A DNA stretch of 64,000 bases from Wolbachia endosymbiont (group A) of Bibio marci. Its GTDB lineage: Bacteria; Pseudomonadota; Alphaproteobacteria; Rickettsiales; Anaplasmataceae. The stretch is from contig NZ_OX366364.1 of NCBI RefSeq assembly GCF_947251645.1, positions 496,001 through 560,000 of the forward strand, read 5' to 3'. The translations under genes and the position numbers were made by a program. Below are positions 18,928-27,523 of the stretch, in pieces (within the stretch, counting starts at the first letter, position 1; each line of letters opens with the position of its first letter). The notes under the pieces were generated by a model. That model did not search any database and had not been told where the DNA came from. It saw only the letters and a program-made list of their open reading frames with translations.

Positions 18928-19378
18928 TTTTGCGATTGCAGAGCTAAATAGAAGGCTAGCGAATATTATTCGTATAGGTCTAGTTAAAGAAGTGGACTAT
19001 GAAAAAGCGAGAATGCGGGTAAAAATAGGAGAATTTATAACCGATTGGCTTCCGTGGGTAACGGCAAGAGCAGGAGAAGATAGAAGTTGGTTTGCGCTGA
19101 ATATTGATGAGCAAGTAATAGTATTATCGCCATTTGGGGAATTATCTTTGGGGGTAGTATTACCAGCAATATATCAGGAGAAATATCCGCCTCCAGAGAA
19201 TAAAAAGGAAATAAGTAGTGTAGTATTTAAAGATGGGACAAAGTTATCATATAACCAAGAAAAGCACCATCTTAAGATAGATGTAGTAGATAAAATAACG
19301 TTGAAAGTAGGAGAATCAAGCATAGAGATGACAAAAAAAGGAATAAAACTCAAAGCAAAAAGAATAGATTTAAACTAA
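18914..19378 (+). CDS. Baseplate assembly protein V (central spike)
   Basis: 154 residues. The N-terminal oligonucleotide-binding-like part (LVKEVDYEKARMRVKIGEF, ITDWLPWVTARAGEDRSW) and the C-terminal beta-helix repeats (DGTKLSYNQEKHHLKIDVVD to KKGIKLKAKRIDLN) are the P2 gpV pattern. The trimer forms the membrane-piercing spike of contractile tails. The ATG overlaps the preceding broken gene, showing former coupling. The PAAR tip gene follows 3 bases after. Confidence 0.85.
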   Translation: MLDHNFAIAELNRRLANIIRIGLVKEVDYEKARMRVKIGEFITDWLPWVTARAGEDRSWFALNIDEQVIVLSPFGELSLGVVLPAIYQEKYPPPENKKEISSVVFKDGTKLSYNQEKHHLKIDVVDKITLKVGESSIEMTKKGIKLKAKRIDLN

Positions 19379-19381
19379 AAT

Positions 19382-19636
19382 ATGGGTAAAGCAATCGTTT
19401 GTATAGGGGATTATTGCAGTGGAATACCGGCACATGTTTGTATGAGTGGTAGTAACGACGTTTTTGTAAACGGTAGATCTGCTTGTCGTAAGGGTGATAT
19501 CTTGACTATGGGGGAAACACTAACACAAGGATCAAACAACGTATTTGTAAATGGTATTGGCGTAACAAGAACAGGAGACTTAGTATCGTGTGGTTTTAAA
19601 GTGATAAGTGGAAGTAAAAATGTATTTGCGAGCTAA
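19382..19636 (+). CDS. PAAR-domain spike tip protein
   Basis: 84 residues with repeated FVNG motifs (SNDVFVNGRSACRKGDIL, SNNVFVNGIGVTRTGDLV) and histidine/cysteine residues (HVCMSG, SCG) placed to hold a metal ion. PAAR proteins cap the gpV/VgrG spike as a sharp cone. It sits between gpV and gp25, the normal baseplate order. Confidence 0.85.
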   Translation: MGKAIVCIGDYCSGIPAHVCMSGSNDVFVNGRSACRKGDILTMGETLTQGSNNVFVNGIGVTRTGDLVSCGFKVISGSKNVFAS

Positions 19637-19638
19637 AA

Positions 19639-19974
19639 ATGCGTGGGATGAGCAATAAAACTGGAAAAGAGCTTGAAGGAATAGACCATCTTAAACAATC
19701 AATTATTGATATCTTAACCACTCCTATAGGATCAAGGATTATGAAACGGGAGTATGGTTCTAGAGTATTTGAATTAGTTGACAAGCCAATCAATAAGGAT
19801 TTTACGCTGGAAATTTTCTCGGCCACAGCAGAAGCTCTACAAAAATGGGAAAAAAGATTCAAACTCGAAAAGGTAAAAATCACAGAGGTGAAAGAAGGAA
19901 AGGTCAATATTTCATTAGATGGTATTTATCTACCAAATGGGAAAAATATTCATTTTGAAGGAATTGTAGTATAA
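19639..19974 (+). CDS. GPW/gp25-family baseplate protein
   Basis: 111 residues (an ATG at 19648 is a second possible start). The signature segment is LKQSIIDILTTPIGSRIMKR followed by EYGSRVFELVDKPIN, which is the core of the gp25/W family that forms the baseplate wedge. The stop is 2 bases before the baseplate J gene. Confidence 0.88.
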   Translation: MRGMSNKTGKELEGIDHLKQSIIDILTTPIGSRIMKREYGSRVFELVDKPINKDFTLEIFSATAEALQKWEKRFKLEKVKITEVKEGKVNISLDGIYLPNGKNIHFEGIVV

Positions 19975-19976
19975 AG

Positions 19977-20768
19977 ATGCAGCAGCCTAACATTATTGAA
20001 CCACTGAACTTTGAAGAGATTTTTTCTAGGATGGAAGAAGAGTTAGTGAAGCGTGATGCAAGCTTTACAGCATTAGTAGAAAGTGACCCAGCGATGAAGG
20101 TATTAGAAGTCGCAGCATGGCGAGAACTTTTGCTCAGAGAAAGAATAAACGAAGCGGTAAAAAGTAATTTACTTAAGTTTGCGACGGGAAATGATCTTGA
20201 TAATTTAGCTGAATTTTACGGAGTGGAAAGGGAGAACGGGGAAAAGGATGAACATTTTAGAAAAAGGATCAAGGCAAAAATAGTTGGCTGGAGCACTGGA
20301 GGAAATTATCGGTATTATGCATTATCAGCAGATACAAGAGTAAAAGATGCATTAGTAGAATCACCTGTACCAGGAAAAGTACAAGTTTCAATCTTATCAA
20401 CACAATTATCCACACTGCCAGAAGAATTACTAGAAATTGTCAGAAATCAGCTAAACAGGGAGGATGTGAGGATTTTAACAGATACAATAGAAGTGGTAAG
20501 TTGCAATATTATAGAAATAGTTATCCACAGTAAAATTAGCATAAAAAGACCAGATATTATTGAAACAGTGAAGAAGAGATTTATAGAAAAATTTGAAACA
20601 ACGAAAAGATTGGGATGGAGTGTAACAAGGGCGTGGATTATAGCGAATTTGTTCGTAGAAGGAGTAGAAAACGTGGAATTAATAGAGCCAAGAGAGGATG
20701 TTGTGGTACTGGGGAATGAGTGCGTTTGTTTAGGCAAGCTAGAAATCGAATTAATGGGCAAAAGCTAA
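19977..20768 (+). CDS. Baseplate J-like wedge protein (gp47/J family)
   Basis: 263 residues. The pattern KVLEVAAWRELLLRERINEA with NLLKFATGNDLDNLAEFYGV is the usual N-terminal segment of P2 gpJ-like proteins. The middle part has SPVPGKVQVSILST. It links gp25/W to tail-fibre attachment. TAA overlaps the ATG of the tail protein I gene (TAATG), indicating translational coupling. Confidence 0.88.
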   Translation: MQQPNIIEPLNFEEIFSRMEEELVKRDASFTALVESDPAMKVLEVAAWRELLLRERINEAVKSNLLKFATGNDLDNLAEFYGVERENGEKDEHFRKRIKAKIVGWSTGGNYRYYALSADTRVKDALVESPVPGKVQVSILSTQLSTLPEELLEIVRNQLNREDVRILTDTIEVVSCNIIEIVIHSKISIKRPDIIETVKKRFIEKFETTKRLGWSVTRAWIIANLFVEGVENVELIEPREDVVVLGNECVCLGKLEIELMGKS

Positions 20769-21928
20769 TGTTACTTCCACCTAATAGCACAAAAGAAGAA
20801 AGAGCCATAGTAGAGGCTATCGATTACAAAGTTGATCCAAGCAGGATAAGGGGATTTAAGTTTAATCCTAAAGATGAAATACTACCGTGGATAATAGAAG
20901 AATATGGATTGGGGGAAATTCTGCGTTGGGTAAAAGACAAAGGAAAGGCGATAAAAGAAGGAATAAAATTTCAAAGACTGCGTGGCACACCAGAAGCACT
21001 GAAAATAGCATTAAAATGGGCAAGTATAGATGATATTACAATTATTGAGGAACCTCCAGGAAAACATTTCTTTGAATTACAGATAGGGATAAGAGACGTA
21101 CCAAACGACTTCTTCGTCGATGCAGTTGTAGAGCTTGCAAAACTATCATTACCTGCAAGATCAAGGCTAATGAGGATTTTTAACGATCACTACAATATTG
21201 GCAGGTTCATTTTAGATGAGAGTTTTTTTGGCAGCTTATTATCAGACTACTCTGGTACAAAGATCGAAAAAGATGGACCAGTGTTATCATTTGGGAGAGT
21301 AAATTTTTTCAGGTCTCATGGTCCAGTTATTAGGATTGTAGAAAATTATCTACGCGATCATTATGAACGAGCTTTAAGCAATGACATATATCGCTTGGAT
21401 GTAGCAATACTTGGAGAAACAGAGCCTCACACAAAGAATTATAACGGTATTTATGAAAGAAATCATTTGTGGTATAACTTCAAAGCGCTATATCCGCTAC
21501 CACAGAGCTTATTACCGGCAATTAAGTTTGCTAAAGCGCAGATAGTATTATCAGATAGCTGGAACTTAGGAGAAATAAACGCGTGTTTTCCAGTTGGTAG
21601 TGTGGAAGAAAAAGGAAGTAAATTTTTACTAGGAAGTAGTAAACTGTCTGAAGAACTGTGGAACTTAAAGTACAAGCCAATTTTAGAAAGGTTTAGCGTT
21701 ACTCACCACTACAAGGTAGAAGATTTTACCAACCAGAAAGTTATAAGATTTGGTTTAGCAGAACACAATGTTCATTTTGAAAGCGATTTAAATTCAGAGC
21801 AAAAGGATTCAATACATGAACCGGAAAATTACATTTTAGTGTTTTACCCAGGTGTACTAACTTGGCATGAACATCGACATTTGAACAGAAGTTGGGAAGA
21901 AAAACAGGTCATATGTTTAATGAGTTAA
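20768..21928 (+). CDS. Tail protein I (baseplate, P2 gpI-like)
   Basis: 386 residues from the ATG at 20768, chosen because it overlaps the J stop; a GTG at 20720 would overlap J by 48 bases. The N-terminal MLLPPNSTKEERAIVEAIDY and IRGFKFNPKDEILPWIIEEY, with FQRLRGTPEALKIALKWA, match the P2 I family. The long C-terminal part (duplicated YPLP/RF-containing segments up to HEHRHLNRSWEE) is not typical of P2 and may serve as a fibre-linking extension. Confidence 0.85.
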   Translation: MLLPPNSTKEERAIVEAIDYKVDPSRIRGFKFNPKDEILPWIIEEYGLGEILRWVKDKGKAIKEGIKFQRLRGTPEALKIALKWASIDDITIIEEPPGKHFFELQIGIRDVPNDFFVDAVVELAKLSLPARSRLMRIFNDHYNIGRFILDESFFGSLLSDYSGTKIEKDGPVLSFGRVNFFRSHGPVIRIVENYLRDHYERALSNDIYRLDVAILGETEPHTKNYNGIYERNHLWYNFKALYPLPQSLLPAIKFAKAQIVLSDSWNLGEINACFPVGSVEEKGSKFLLGSSKLSEELWNLKYKPILERFSVTHHYKVEDFTNQKVIRFGLAEHNVHFESDLNSEQKDSIHEPENYILVFYPGVLTWHEHRHLNRSWEEKQVICLMS

Positions 21929-22102
21929 ATATATATACTTATATCTTCATACACTACATTAACATTCGGTAAAAATGTGTGTTTTTTGAAAAAAAGAAGT
22001 TGCTTTTCCATGCCAAAACAGCTATAAATTAGGTAGGTGTAGGTAAACAAATAAAGATTTACCAAACGCTAGAAGTTAGGAAGTTTTATAGTGAGGTACA
22101 TC

Positions 22103-22705
22103 ATGTGGATTAGTCAAGAAGAAAGGGATGATTTTAATGAATTATTTCAAGAGTTGCTTGCAGGCAAATTGTCTAAAAAGCATATAAATAGAAAAAATGA
22201 AAACGGTGAAACAATGTTGCACCGAGCAGCAAAAATGTCGACGAGAAAAAAAGTAAACTGGCTGATATGGGAAGGAGCAGATGTAGATGCAAGAGATAAC
22301 GAAGGTTATATACCACTGCACTCAGCAGCGCTTGGAATGCGTCTGGAAAACGTAAAAGAATTAATAGAAGCCAGAGCAGATATAAACGCAACCGAAGAAG
22401 ATGGAAATACGGCACTACATCTAGCGTGTATGGTAGGTGGAAAAAAGATAGTAGAAGAGTTAATAAAAGCAGGGGCAGAAATAAACCGGGTAAGTATATC
22501 AGGATTTAGCCCAATGTATTACGCAAGTGATGAAGAGATAAGCAAGGTGTTAAAGAAAAATGGAGGAAAAATAGTGAATAAACAGAGGGAGTTAATGGAA
22601 AAAATAAGTAAGGTATCGGAAAAGCAGGTGGTAAATGGTGGAAAGAAGCTAAATGATGTGGAGGAAAGGGCTGTAGATGTTTGCAGACTTTTTGTGAGGA
22701 AATAA
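22103..22705 (+). CDS. Ankyrin repeat protein, first of a tandem pair
   Basis: 200 residues from ATG 22103, which has GAGG eight bases upstream (a GTG at 22091 is an alternative). Four ankyrin units are visible: NGETMLHRAAKMSTRKKVNW, EGYIPLHSAALGMRLENVKE, DGNTALHLACMVGGKKIVEE and a weaker SGFSPMYYASDEEISKVL. Ankyrin genes next to the tail module are typical of phage WO; host-interaction roles are proposed in the field but not shown here. The N-terminus (QEERDDFNELFQELL) is shared with the next gene. Confidence 0.85.
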   Translation: MWISQEERDDFNELFQELLAGKLSKKHINRKNENGETMLHRAAKMSTRKKVNWLIWEGADVDARDNEGYIPLHSAALGMRLENVKELIEARADINATEEDGNTALHLACMVGGKKIVEELIKAGAEINRVSISGFSPMYYASDEEISKVLKKNGGKIVNKQRELMEKISKVSEKQVVNGGKKLNDVEERAVDVCRLFVRK

Positions 22706-22964
22706 GAGGCTAAATATATGGAAAAAATAGAAGAGAAAAGCTGACAACAGCAGGAGAGGAATTGCTATTATTTAACAGATTAAATATATAGATTTATATC
22801 TTAATATAATATGTGGAAAAAATTTGTATATTTTGTAAAAAAAAACTTGCTTTTTATGCCAAAACAGCCCTAAGTGAAAAAGTAGCTGGTAAACAAACAA
22901 AATTTACTAAGCGCTGAAGTGAGCCAAAATGGCAATTTTATAATGGTTTAATATTGGGGTAATT

Positions 22965-23534
22965 ATGAGATTTAGTAAAAGAAGCAAGGAAGAGTTTAAT
23001 AAGTGGTGGAAAGAATTATTAGAGAGCTCATTTGAAAATATTAATAAAAAAGACAAGAAGGGAAAAACAATATTGCATTATGCAGTGGGAATTTTAGATC
23101 CAAAAAAAGTGAGGTTATTAATCAAAAAGGGAGCAGATGTAGATGCAGCAGATGCCGGGAAATATAGACCACTACACCTAGCAGTCATGGGGCAACGTCT
23201 AGAAAATACAAAAGAGCTGATAAAGGCAGGAGTCGATGTAAACGCAGTGGAACGAAATAGCAAATTTGCCCCGTTACACCTTGCGTGCATGGTAGCAGAG
23301 ATAAAAATAGTAGAAGAGCTAGTAAAAGCCGGAGCAAATGTAGAGCAAAAGGATAAATTTGGCAAGACCCCAATGGATTATGCGAGAAATAATAAAGAGA
23401 TAAAAGAAGTGTTAGAGAACGTAAAAATCGTAAATAAACAGAGGGAGTTTATAGAAAGAATAAGGGTTGTATCGGAAAGTACGGCAGCAGGTGTGATAGT
23501 GGCAAAGGAAGAGCTTGTGGATGAAAAAATTTAG
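22965..23534 (+). CDS. Ankyrin repeat protein, second of a tandem pair
   Basis: 189 residues. It has the same layout as the gene at 22103: a short helical N-terminus (KEEFNKWWKELLESS), then units KGKTILHYAVGILDPKKVRL, GKYRPLHLAVMGQRLENTKE, FAPLHLACMVAEIKIVEELV and FGKTPMDYARNNKEIKEVL, ending in a similar NKQREFIERIRVVSES tail. The 150 bases upstream also match those before the first gene, so gene plus promoter region were duplicated as a unit. Confidence 0.85.
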   Translation: MRFSKRSKEEFNKWWKELLESSFENINKKDKKGKTILHYAVGILDPKKVRLLIKKGADVDAADAGKYRPLHLAVMGQRLENTKELIKAGVDVNAVERNSKFAPLHLACMVAEIKIVEELVKAGANVEQKDKFGKTPMDYARNNKEIKEVLENVKIVNKQREFIERIRVVSESTAAGVIVAKEELVDEKI

Positions 23535-23562
23535 AAGGGCTGTGGCTAAGAAAGAGGTAATT

Positions 23563-23673
23563 ATGGGAAAAAGGGAAATTTTATCATTGGAGGGAAAAAA
23601 GTTGGTAGAACTGAGGAAAATATGGAAGGAGTTGTTTGAGGGAAAAGGCACAAGAAAGAGCTTATGGATGTAA
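23563..23673 (+). pseudogene. Truncated DUF2924-like fragment before the recombinase
   Basis: From the ATG at 23563 (AGAGG upstream) the frame reads MGKREILSLEGKKLVELRKI then WKELFEGKG before it loses similarity and stops at 23671. This is the N-terminal pattern of DUF2924 proteins, which often accompany phage serine recombinases. The remaining, larger part of the domain is missing. Confidence 0.45.
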
Positions 23674-23876
23674 AAAAGAAGCTTGATAATTTGGGAGAGT
23701 GCTTAATTGATGAAAGATAGCGGAGTGCAGCTATGTGTTTCTAAAATTTTGCATAAAAGTAAAACAAAACGAAGGTTAACAGTTGCGTCTTTTTCGCAAG
23801 AGTAGCTGATAAATGGATTTATGGAAAAAGGGAGTGGTCAGGCTCCTGAACTACAAAAACATTTACAGGAGAAATT

Positions 23877-24104
23877 ATGAGAAAAAGAACGTTAACTGTG
23901 ACCTGTCGATATGAGCCTGATGAGTTAGCAGATAAACGCTTATCGGATGTATACGGGCAACTGATAGAGAGATTAATAAAGAGAAAAAAAGAAAATAGAG
24001 AGAAAGAAACAAATGAAAGTAGTGAGTTTATATGCGAGAGTATCATCAGAAAAGCAAGCACAGAAGGGAACAATAGAGAGTCAAATAGCGGAGTTGGAGC
24101 GTAG
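23877..24104 (+). CDS. Small ORF overlapping the recombinase start, function unknown
   Basis: 75 codons. The first 45 residues (RTLTVTCRYEPDELADKRLS, then VYGQLIERLIKRKKE) have good coding character, and the ATG follows AGGAG. The last 30 codons lie in another frame over the start of the serine recombinase gene. Small proteins just upstream of integrases can be directionality factors, but nothing here proves that. Confidence 0.4.
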   Translation: MRKRTLTVTCRYEPDELADKRLSDVYGQLIERLIKRKKENREKETNESSEFICESIIRKASTEGNNRESNSGVGA

Positions 24105-25668
24105 AATTAGTGAAGATGAGCACAAGCTACTAAATGAGTATAGATTCATAGACAATGGGTATAGTGGATCAGATTTAGAGCGTCCCGGTTTAGATAGGTT
24201 ACGCGATAAAATAGGAAAAGGAGAAATTGATAAAATTTATATTCATTCACCAGATAGGTTATCACGTAACTATGTATACCAGATGATACTGCTGGAAGAG
24301 TTTGAGAAAACAGAAGTAGAGGTGATCTTTTTAAATCACAGGACAGATAAGAGCCCAGAGTCAAGCCTACTATTACAAATGCAAGGAGCAATAGCGGAAT
24401 ATGAACGAGCGAAGATGATAGAACGGTATAGACGAGGGAGGATCAGTACGGCAAAAAAAGGCAGTGTCAGTGTAATAGGCAAAGCATCTTATGGTTATCG
24501 GTACATAAAAAAGGGTGGAATAGGCGAAGAAGGGAAATTTGAAATTAATGAAGAGGAAGCAAAAGTAGTGAGAGAATTGTTCATGTGGGTAGGGGAAGAA
24601 AGAATAAGAACTATAGAGGCAATATGTAGACTAAAAGAAAGGTCAATAAGAACACAAACAGGAAAAGAGAGGTGGAACCGAAGCACCATCCAGCAGATAT
24701 TAAAAAATCCTGTATACAAAGGGCAAGCAGTGTATGGCAGGACTAAGGTAGGCCAAGTAAAACCAAAAGTAAGGCCACAACGGAATGCTGGTAGGCAGAA
24801 AAGTTATTCTATGTACTCTCAAGATAAAGAGAATTGGATTTATATTGCAGTACCAAGAATAGTTGATGAAGGATTGTTTAATGCAGTACAAGAACAACTG
24901 GCTGAAAATGGAGAAAGAGTGAAAAGACAGAAAAGGAGAGCAGCGTACCTGCTACAAGGTTTAACTGTGTGTCAACGCTGTAGATATGCTTATTGCGGTG
25001 CATCTACTATAAATAGGAGGGGAACCTACTATCATTATTATTATCGTTGTATTGCTCCAAGTTATAAGGAAGCATGCGGCAATAGACCGGTGCAAGCAGA
25101 TGCATTAAAAACAACTATATGGAAAAAAGTAAAAGGTATATTGAAGAAACCAGAAAGGTTGATAAATAAATATCAACGGCACCTGCTAGGAAGTAAAGAG
25201 TTGCTATTGGAGGAAGGTCTTGAGAGGGAAGAAAGCAAATTAAAACGAGGTATTTCTGGACTGATTGATAGTTATGCAAGTGGATATATAAATCAAGAGG
25301 AATTCGAGTTAAGAATCAAAGGAATGAAACAGCGTTTAAAAGAAAAGGAAGAGGAAAAGAAAAGGATAAAAGATAAGAAAGAGGTACAGGAAGAGTTGAC
25401 TACTATAATAGGTAACATAAAGGAGTTTTCTTCTGGGATAAAATTAGAGCTTGATCAATTGGATTGGTTAGATAAACGTAGTGTAGTAAGGAAGTTAGTT
25501 GAGAGAATAGAGATTAACGTTGATAATGTAACTATAGTATTTCGAATAAAAGAATTTGTTACCCAAAATAAACAAAATCAAGATATACAAGCTATCAGAG
25601 AAAGAATTGCACGACCAAAAAGCGAGTACGGCGCAGCAATTTATGATAGAAATAGGCAAGGTCAATAA
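24013..25668 (+). CDS. Large serine recombinase (phage integrase), copy 1
   Basis: 551 residues. The resolvase domain starts with LYARVSSEKQ, catalytic Ser11, and continues with IYIHSPDRLSRNY near 75-87 and GAIAEYERAKMIERYRRGR near 120-138. The recombinase domain includes WNRSTIQQILKNPVYKGQAV; a zinc ribbon with CQRCRYAYC and a second cysteine pair (YYRC, CGNRP) follows, then a coiled-coil segment (EEGLEREESKLKRGISGLID). Such enzymes integrate phage DNA at attB. The C-terminus (AIRERIARPKSEYGAA) looks natural. Confidence 0.92.
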   Translation: MKVVSLYARVSSEKQAQKGTIESQIAELERRISEDEHKLLNEYRFIDNGYSGSDLERPGLDRLRDKIGKGEIDKIYIHSPDRLSRNYVYQMILLEEFEKTEVEVIFLNHRTDKSPESSLLLQMQGAIAEYERAKMIERYRRGRISTAKKGSVSVIGKASYGYRYIKKGGIGEEGKFEINEEEAKVVRELFMWVGEERIRTIEAICRLKERSIRTQTGKERWNRSTIQQILKNPVYKGQAVYGRTKVGQVKPKVRPQRNAGRQKSYSMYSQDKENWIYIAVPRIVDEGLFNAVQEQLAENGERVKRQKRRAAYLLQGLTVCQRCRYAYCGASTINRRGTYYHYYYRCIAPSYKEACGNRPVQADALKTTIWKKVKGILKKPERLINKYQRHLLGSKELLLEEGLEREESKLKRGISGLIDSYASGYINQEEFELRIKGMKQRLKEKEEEKKRIKDKKEVQEELTTIIGNIKEFSSGIKLELDQLDWLDKRSVVRKLVERIEINVDNVTIVFRIKEFVTQNKQNQDIQAIRERIARPKSEYGAAIYDRNRQGQ

Positions 25669-25843
25669 AAAAGAATTGATATAGTAGATGGGGAAAACAA
25701 AAGTTGCATTTGTAGGAAAAATTGTAAGACAGAATTAGAATAGTCAGTTTTTCACAGAAAAGCTCCTAACTGTAAGAACAACAAACCGTCAAAAGCTGTT
25801 ATGAGTCTAGTGTGAGAAGTTAAAGGAGGAAAGAAAGGGACAA

Positions 25844-27523
25844 ATGAAAGTAGTGAGCTTATATGCAAGAGTTTCATCGAAGAGGCAAGCACAAGAAGGA
25901 ACAATAGAAAGTCAAGTAGCTGAGTTGGCAAGTAGAATTAATGAGGATAAGCACGAGCTACTAAATGAGCATAAATTCATAGATAATGGGTATAGTGGAT
26001 CAAAATTAGAGCGCCCTGGTTTAGATGAATTACGTGATAAAGTAGCAGAAGGAAAAATTGATAAAATTTATATTCACTCACCAGATAGGTTATCACGTAA
26101 TTACGTACATCAGATGATATTGCTGGAAGAATTTCAAAAAGCAGGAGCAGAGGTGATCTTTTTAAACCATCAGGTTGGTAATAGTCCAGAATCTAATTTA
26201 CTACTACAAATGCAAGGAGCAATAGCAGAGTATGAACGAGCAAAGATTATGGAGAGGAATCGCCGAGGAAGACTGCATGCAGCAAGAAAAGGCTGTGTAA
26301 GTGTAATGGCTGTAGCGCCTTATGGTTATCGATACATAAAGAGTGGCACAACAGGTGAAGAAAGGAGATTTGAAATTAATGAAGAAGAGGCGAGAATAGT
26401 AAAAAAACTGTTCATGTGGATAGGTGAAGAAAGAGTAAGCATTAATGAAACAATACGTAGGCTAAAAGAAAGGTCAGTAAGGACACAAAAAGGAAGAGAG
26501 ATGTGGAACCGAAGCACCATCCAGCAGATATTAAAAAATCCTGCGTATAAAGGGCAAGCAGCATTTGGTAAAACTAAGTCAAATCCAGCAAAACCAAGAG
26601 TAAGACCACAAAGAAATGCTGGCAGCCAGCAAAGGTGTTCTCTTACTTATCCAAGTAAAGAGAATTGGATTTACATTCCAATACCAAGGATAGTAGATGA
26701 GGCATTATTTAATGCAGTGGAAGAACAACTGGCTGAAAATAGAGAAAGAGCGAGAATACAGAAAAGGAAAGCAGCGTACCTGCTACAAGGTTTAATTGTG
26801 TGTCAACACTGTAGATATGCTTATTGCGGTGTGCGTGGTGGGAGTAAAAAAAAAGGAGGGATTAACTACTATTATCGTTGTAGCACCATATATGCTTTTA
26901 GCAGTAGTGTTAGGGGAATATGTAACAGTAAACCGGTCCATGCAGATGTATTAGAGATGGCTATATGGGAAAAAGTAAAAAGCATATTGAATGAGCCGGA
27001 AGGGATGATGAATGAATACCAACAAAGACTGGAGGGAAGCAAAGAGTCACCATTGGAGCAAGATCTTGAGAGGCAAGAAAGCAAATTAAAACGAGGCATT
27101 TCAAGGCTGATTGATAGTTATACTAACGAGTACATAAATCGAGAGGAATTTGAGTCAAGAATCACAGAAATGAAAGGACACTTAAAAGAAGTGGAAGAGG
27201 AAAAAGAAAGGATGAAAGATCAGAAAGAGACACAGCAAGAGTTTGCAATTATCATAAGCAGCATAAAGAAGTTTTCTTCCGGAATCGAGTCAGAGATTAA
27301 TCAATATGATTGGTTAGAAAAGCGTGGTGTAATAAGAAAGTTAGTTAAAAGAATAGAGGTAAATGTTGATGATATAACTATAGTATTTCGAATAAAGGAA
27401 TTTGTTGCTCAGAATGGGCAAAATCAAAATATGCAACATTGTCCTAGGGTTCCTGAAACTCAAGTTACAGCTGGCCGTTGTCGGATGGATTGTTACAATG
27501 TTCGCAGAGATTTTTGGAGTTGA
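25844..27523 (+). CDS. Large serine recombinase, copy 2, with a junction-derived C-terminus
   Basis: 559 residues, a diverged paralogue of the gene at 24013 with the same domains: catalytic serine in LYARVSSKRQ, HSPDRLSRNYVHQM, EYERAKIMERNRRGR, zinc ribbon CQHCRYAYCG with YYRC, and a coiled coil. The two proteins stay alignable up to EFVAQNGQNQNMQ near 27430, then the tail (HCPRVPETQVTAGRC) is unrelated to copy 1 and overlaps the next reading frame. This fits an integrase whose last codons run through the att junction into host DNA. Confidence 0.9.
   Translation: MKVVSLYARVSSKRQAQEGTIESQVAELASRINEDKHELLNEHKFIDNGYSGSKLERPGLDELRDKVAEGKIDKIYIHSPDRLSRNYVHQMILLEEFQKAGAEVIFLNHQVGNSPESNLLLQMQGAIAEYERAKIMERNRRGRLHAARKGCVSVMAVAPYGYRYIKSGTTGEERRFEINEEEARIVKKLFMWIGEERVSINETIRRLKERSVRTQKGREMWNRSTIQQILKNPAYKGQAAFGKTKSNPAKPRVRPQRNAGSQQRCSLTYPSKENWIYIPIPRIVDEALFNAVEEQLAENRERARIQKRKAAYLLQGLIVCQHCRYAYCGVRGGSKKKGGINYYYRCSTIYAFSSSVRGICNSKPVHADVLEMAIWEKVKSILNEPEGMMNEYQQRLEGSKESPLEQDLERQESKLKRGISRLIDSYTNEYINREEFESRITEMKGHLKEVEEEKERMKDQKETQQEFAIIISSIKKFSSGIESEINQYDWLEKRGVIRKLVKRIEVNVDDITIVFRIKEFVAQNGQNQNMQHCPRVPETQVTAGRCRMDCYNVRRDFWS

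Noticed and set aside
20720..20767. GTG start for tail protein I
   Set aside because: It would overlap the J gene by 48 bases; the ATG at 20768 overlaps the J stop in the TAATG form and fits the family start.
21929..27523. Cytoplasmic incompatibility genes cifA/cifB or other large eukaryotic-association genes
   Set aside because: No long ORF with deubiquitinase, nuclease-pair or large repeat domains is present next to this prophage block; only the two short ankyrin genes.
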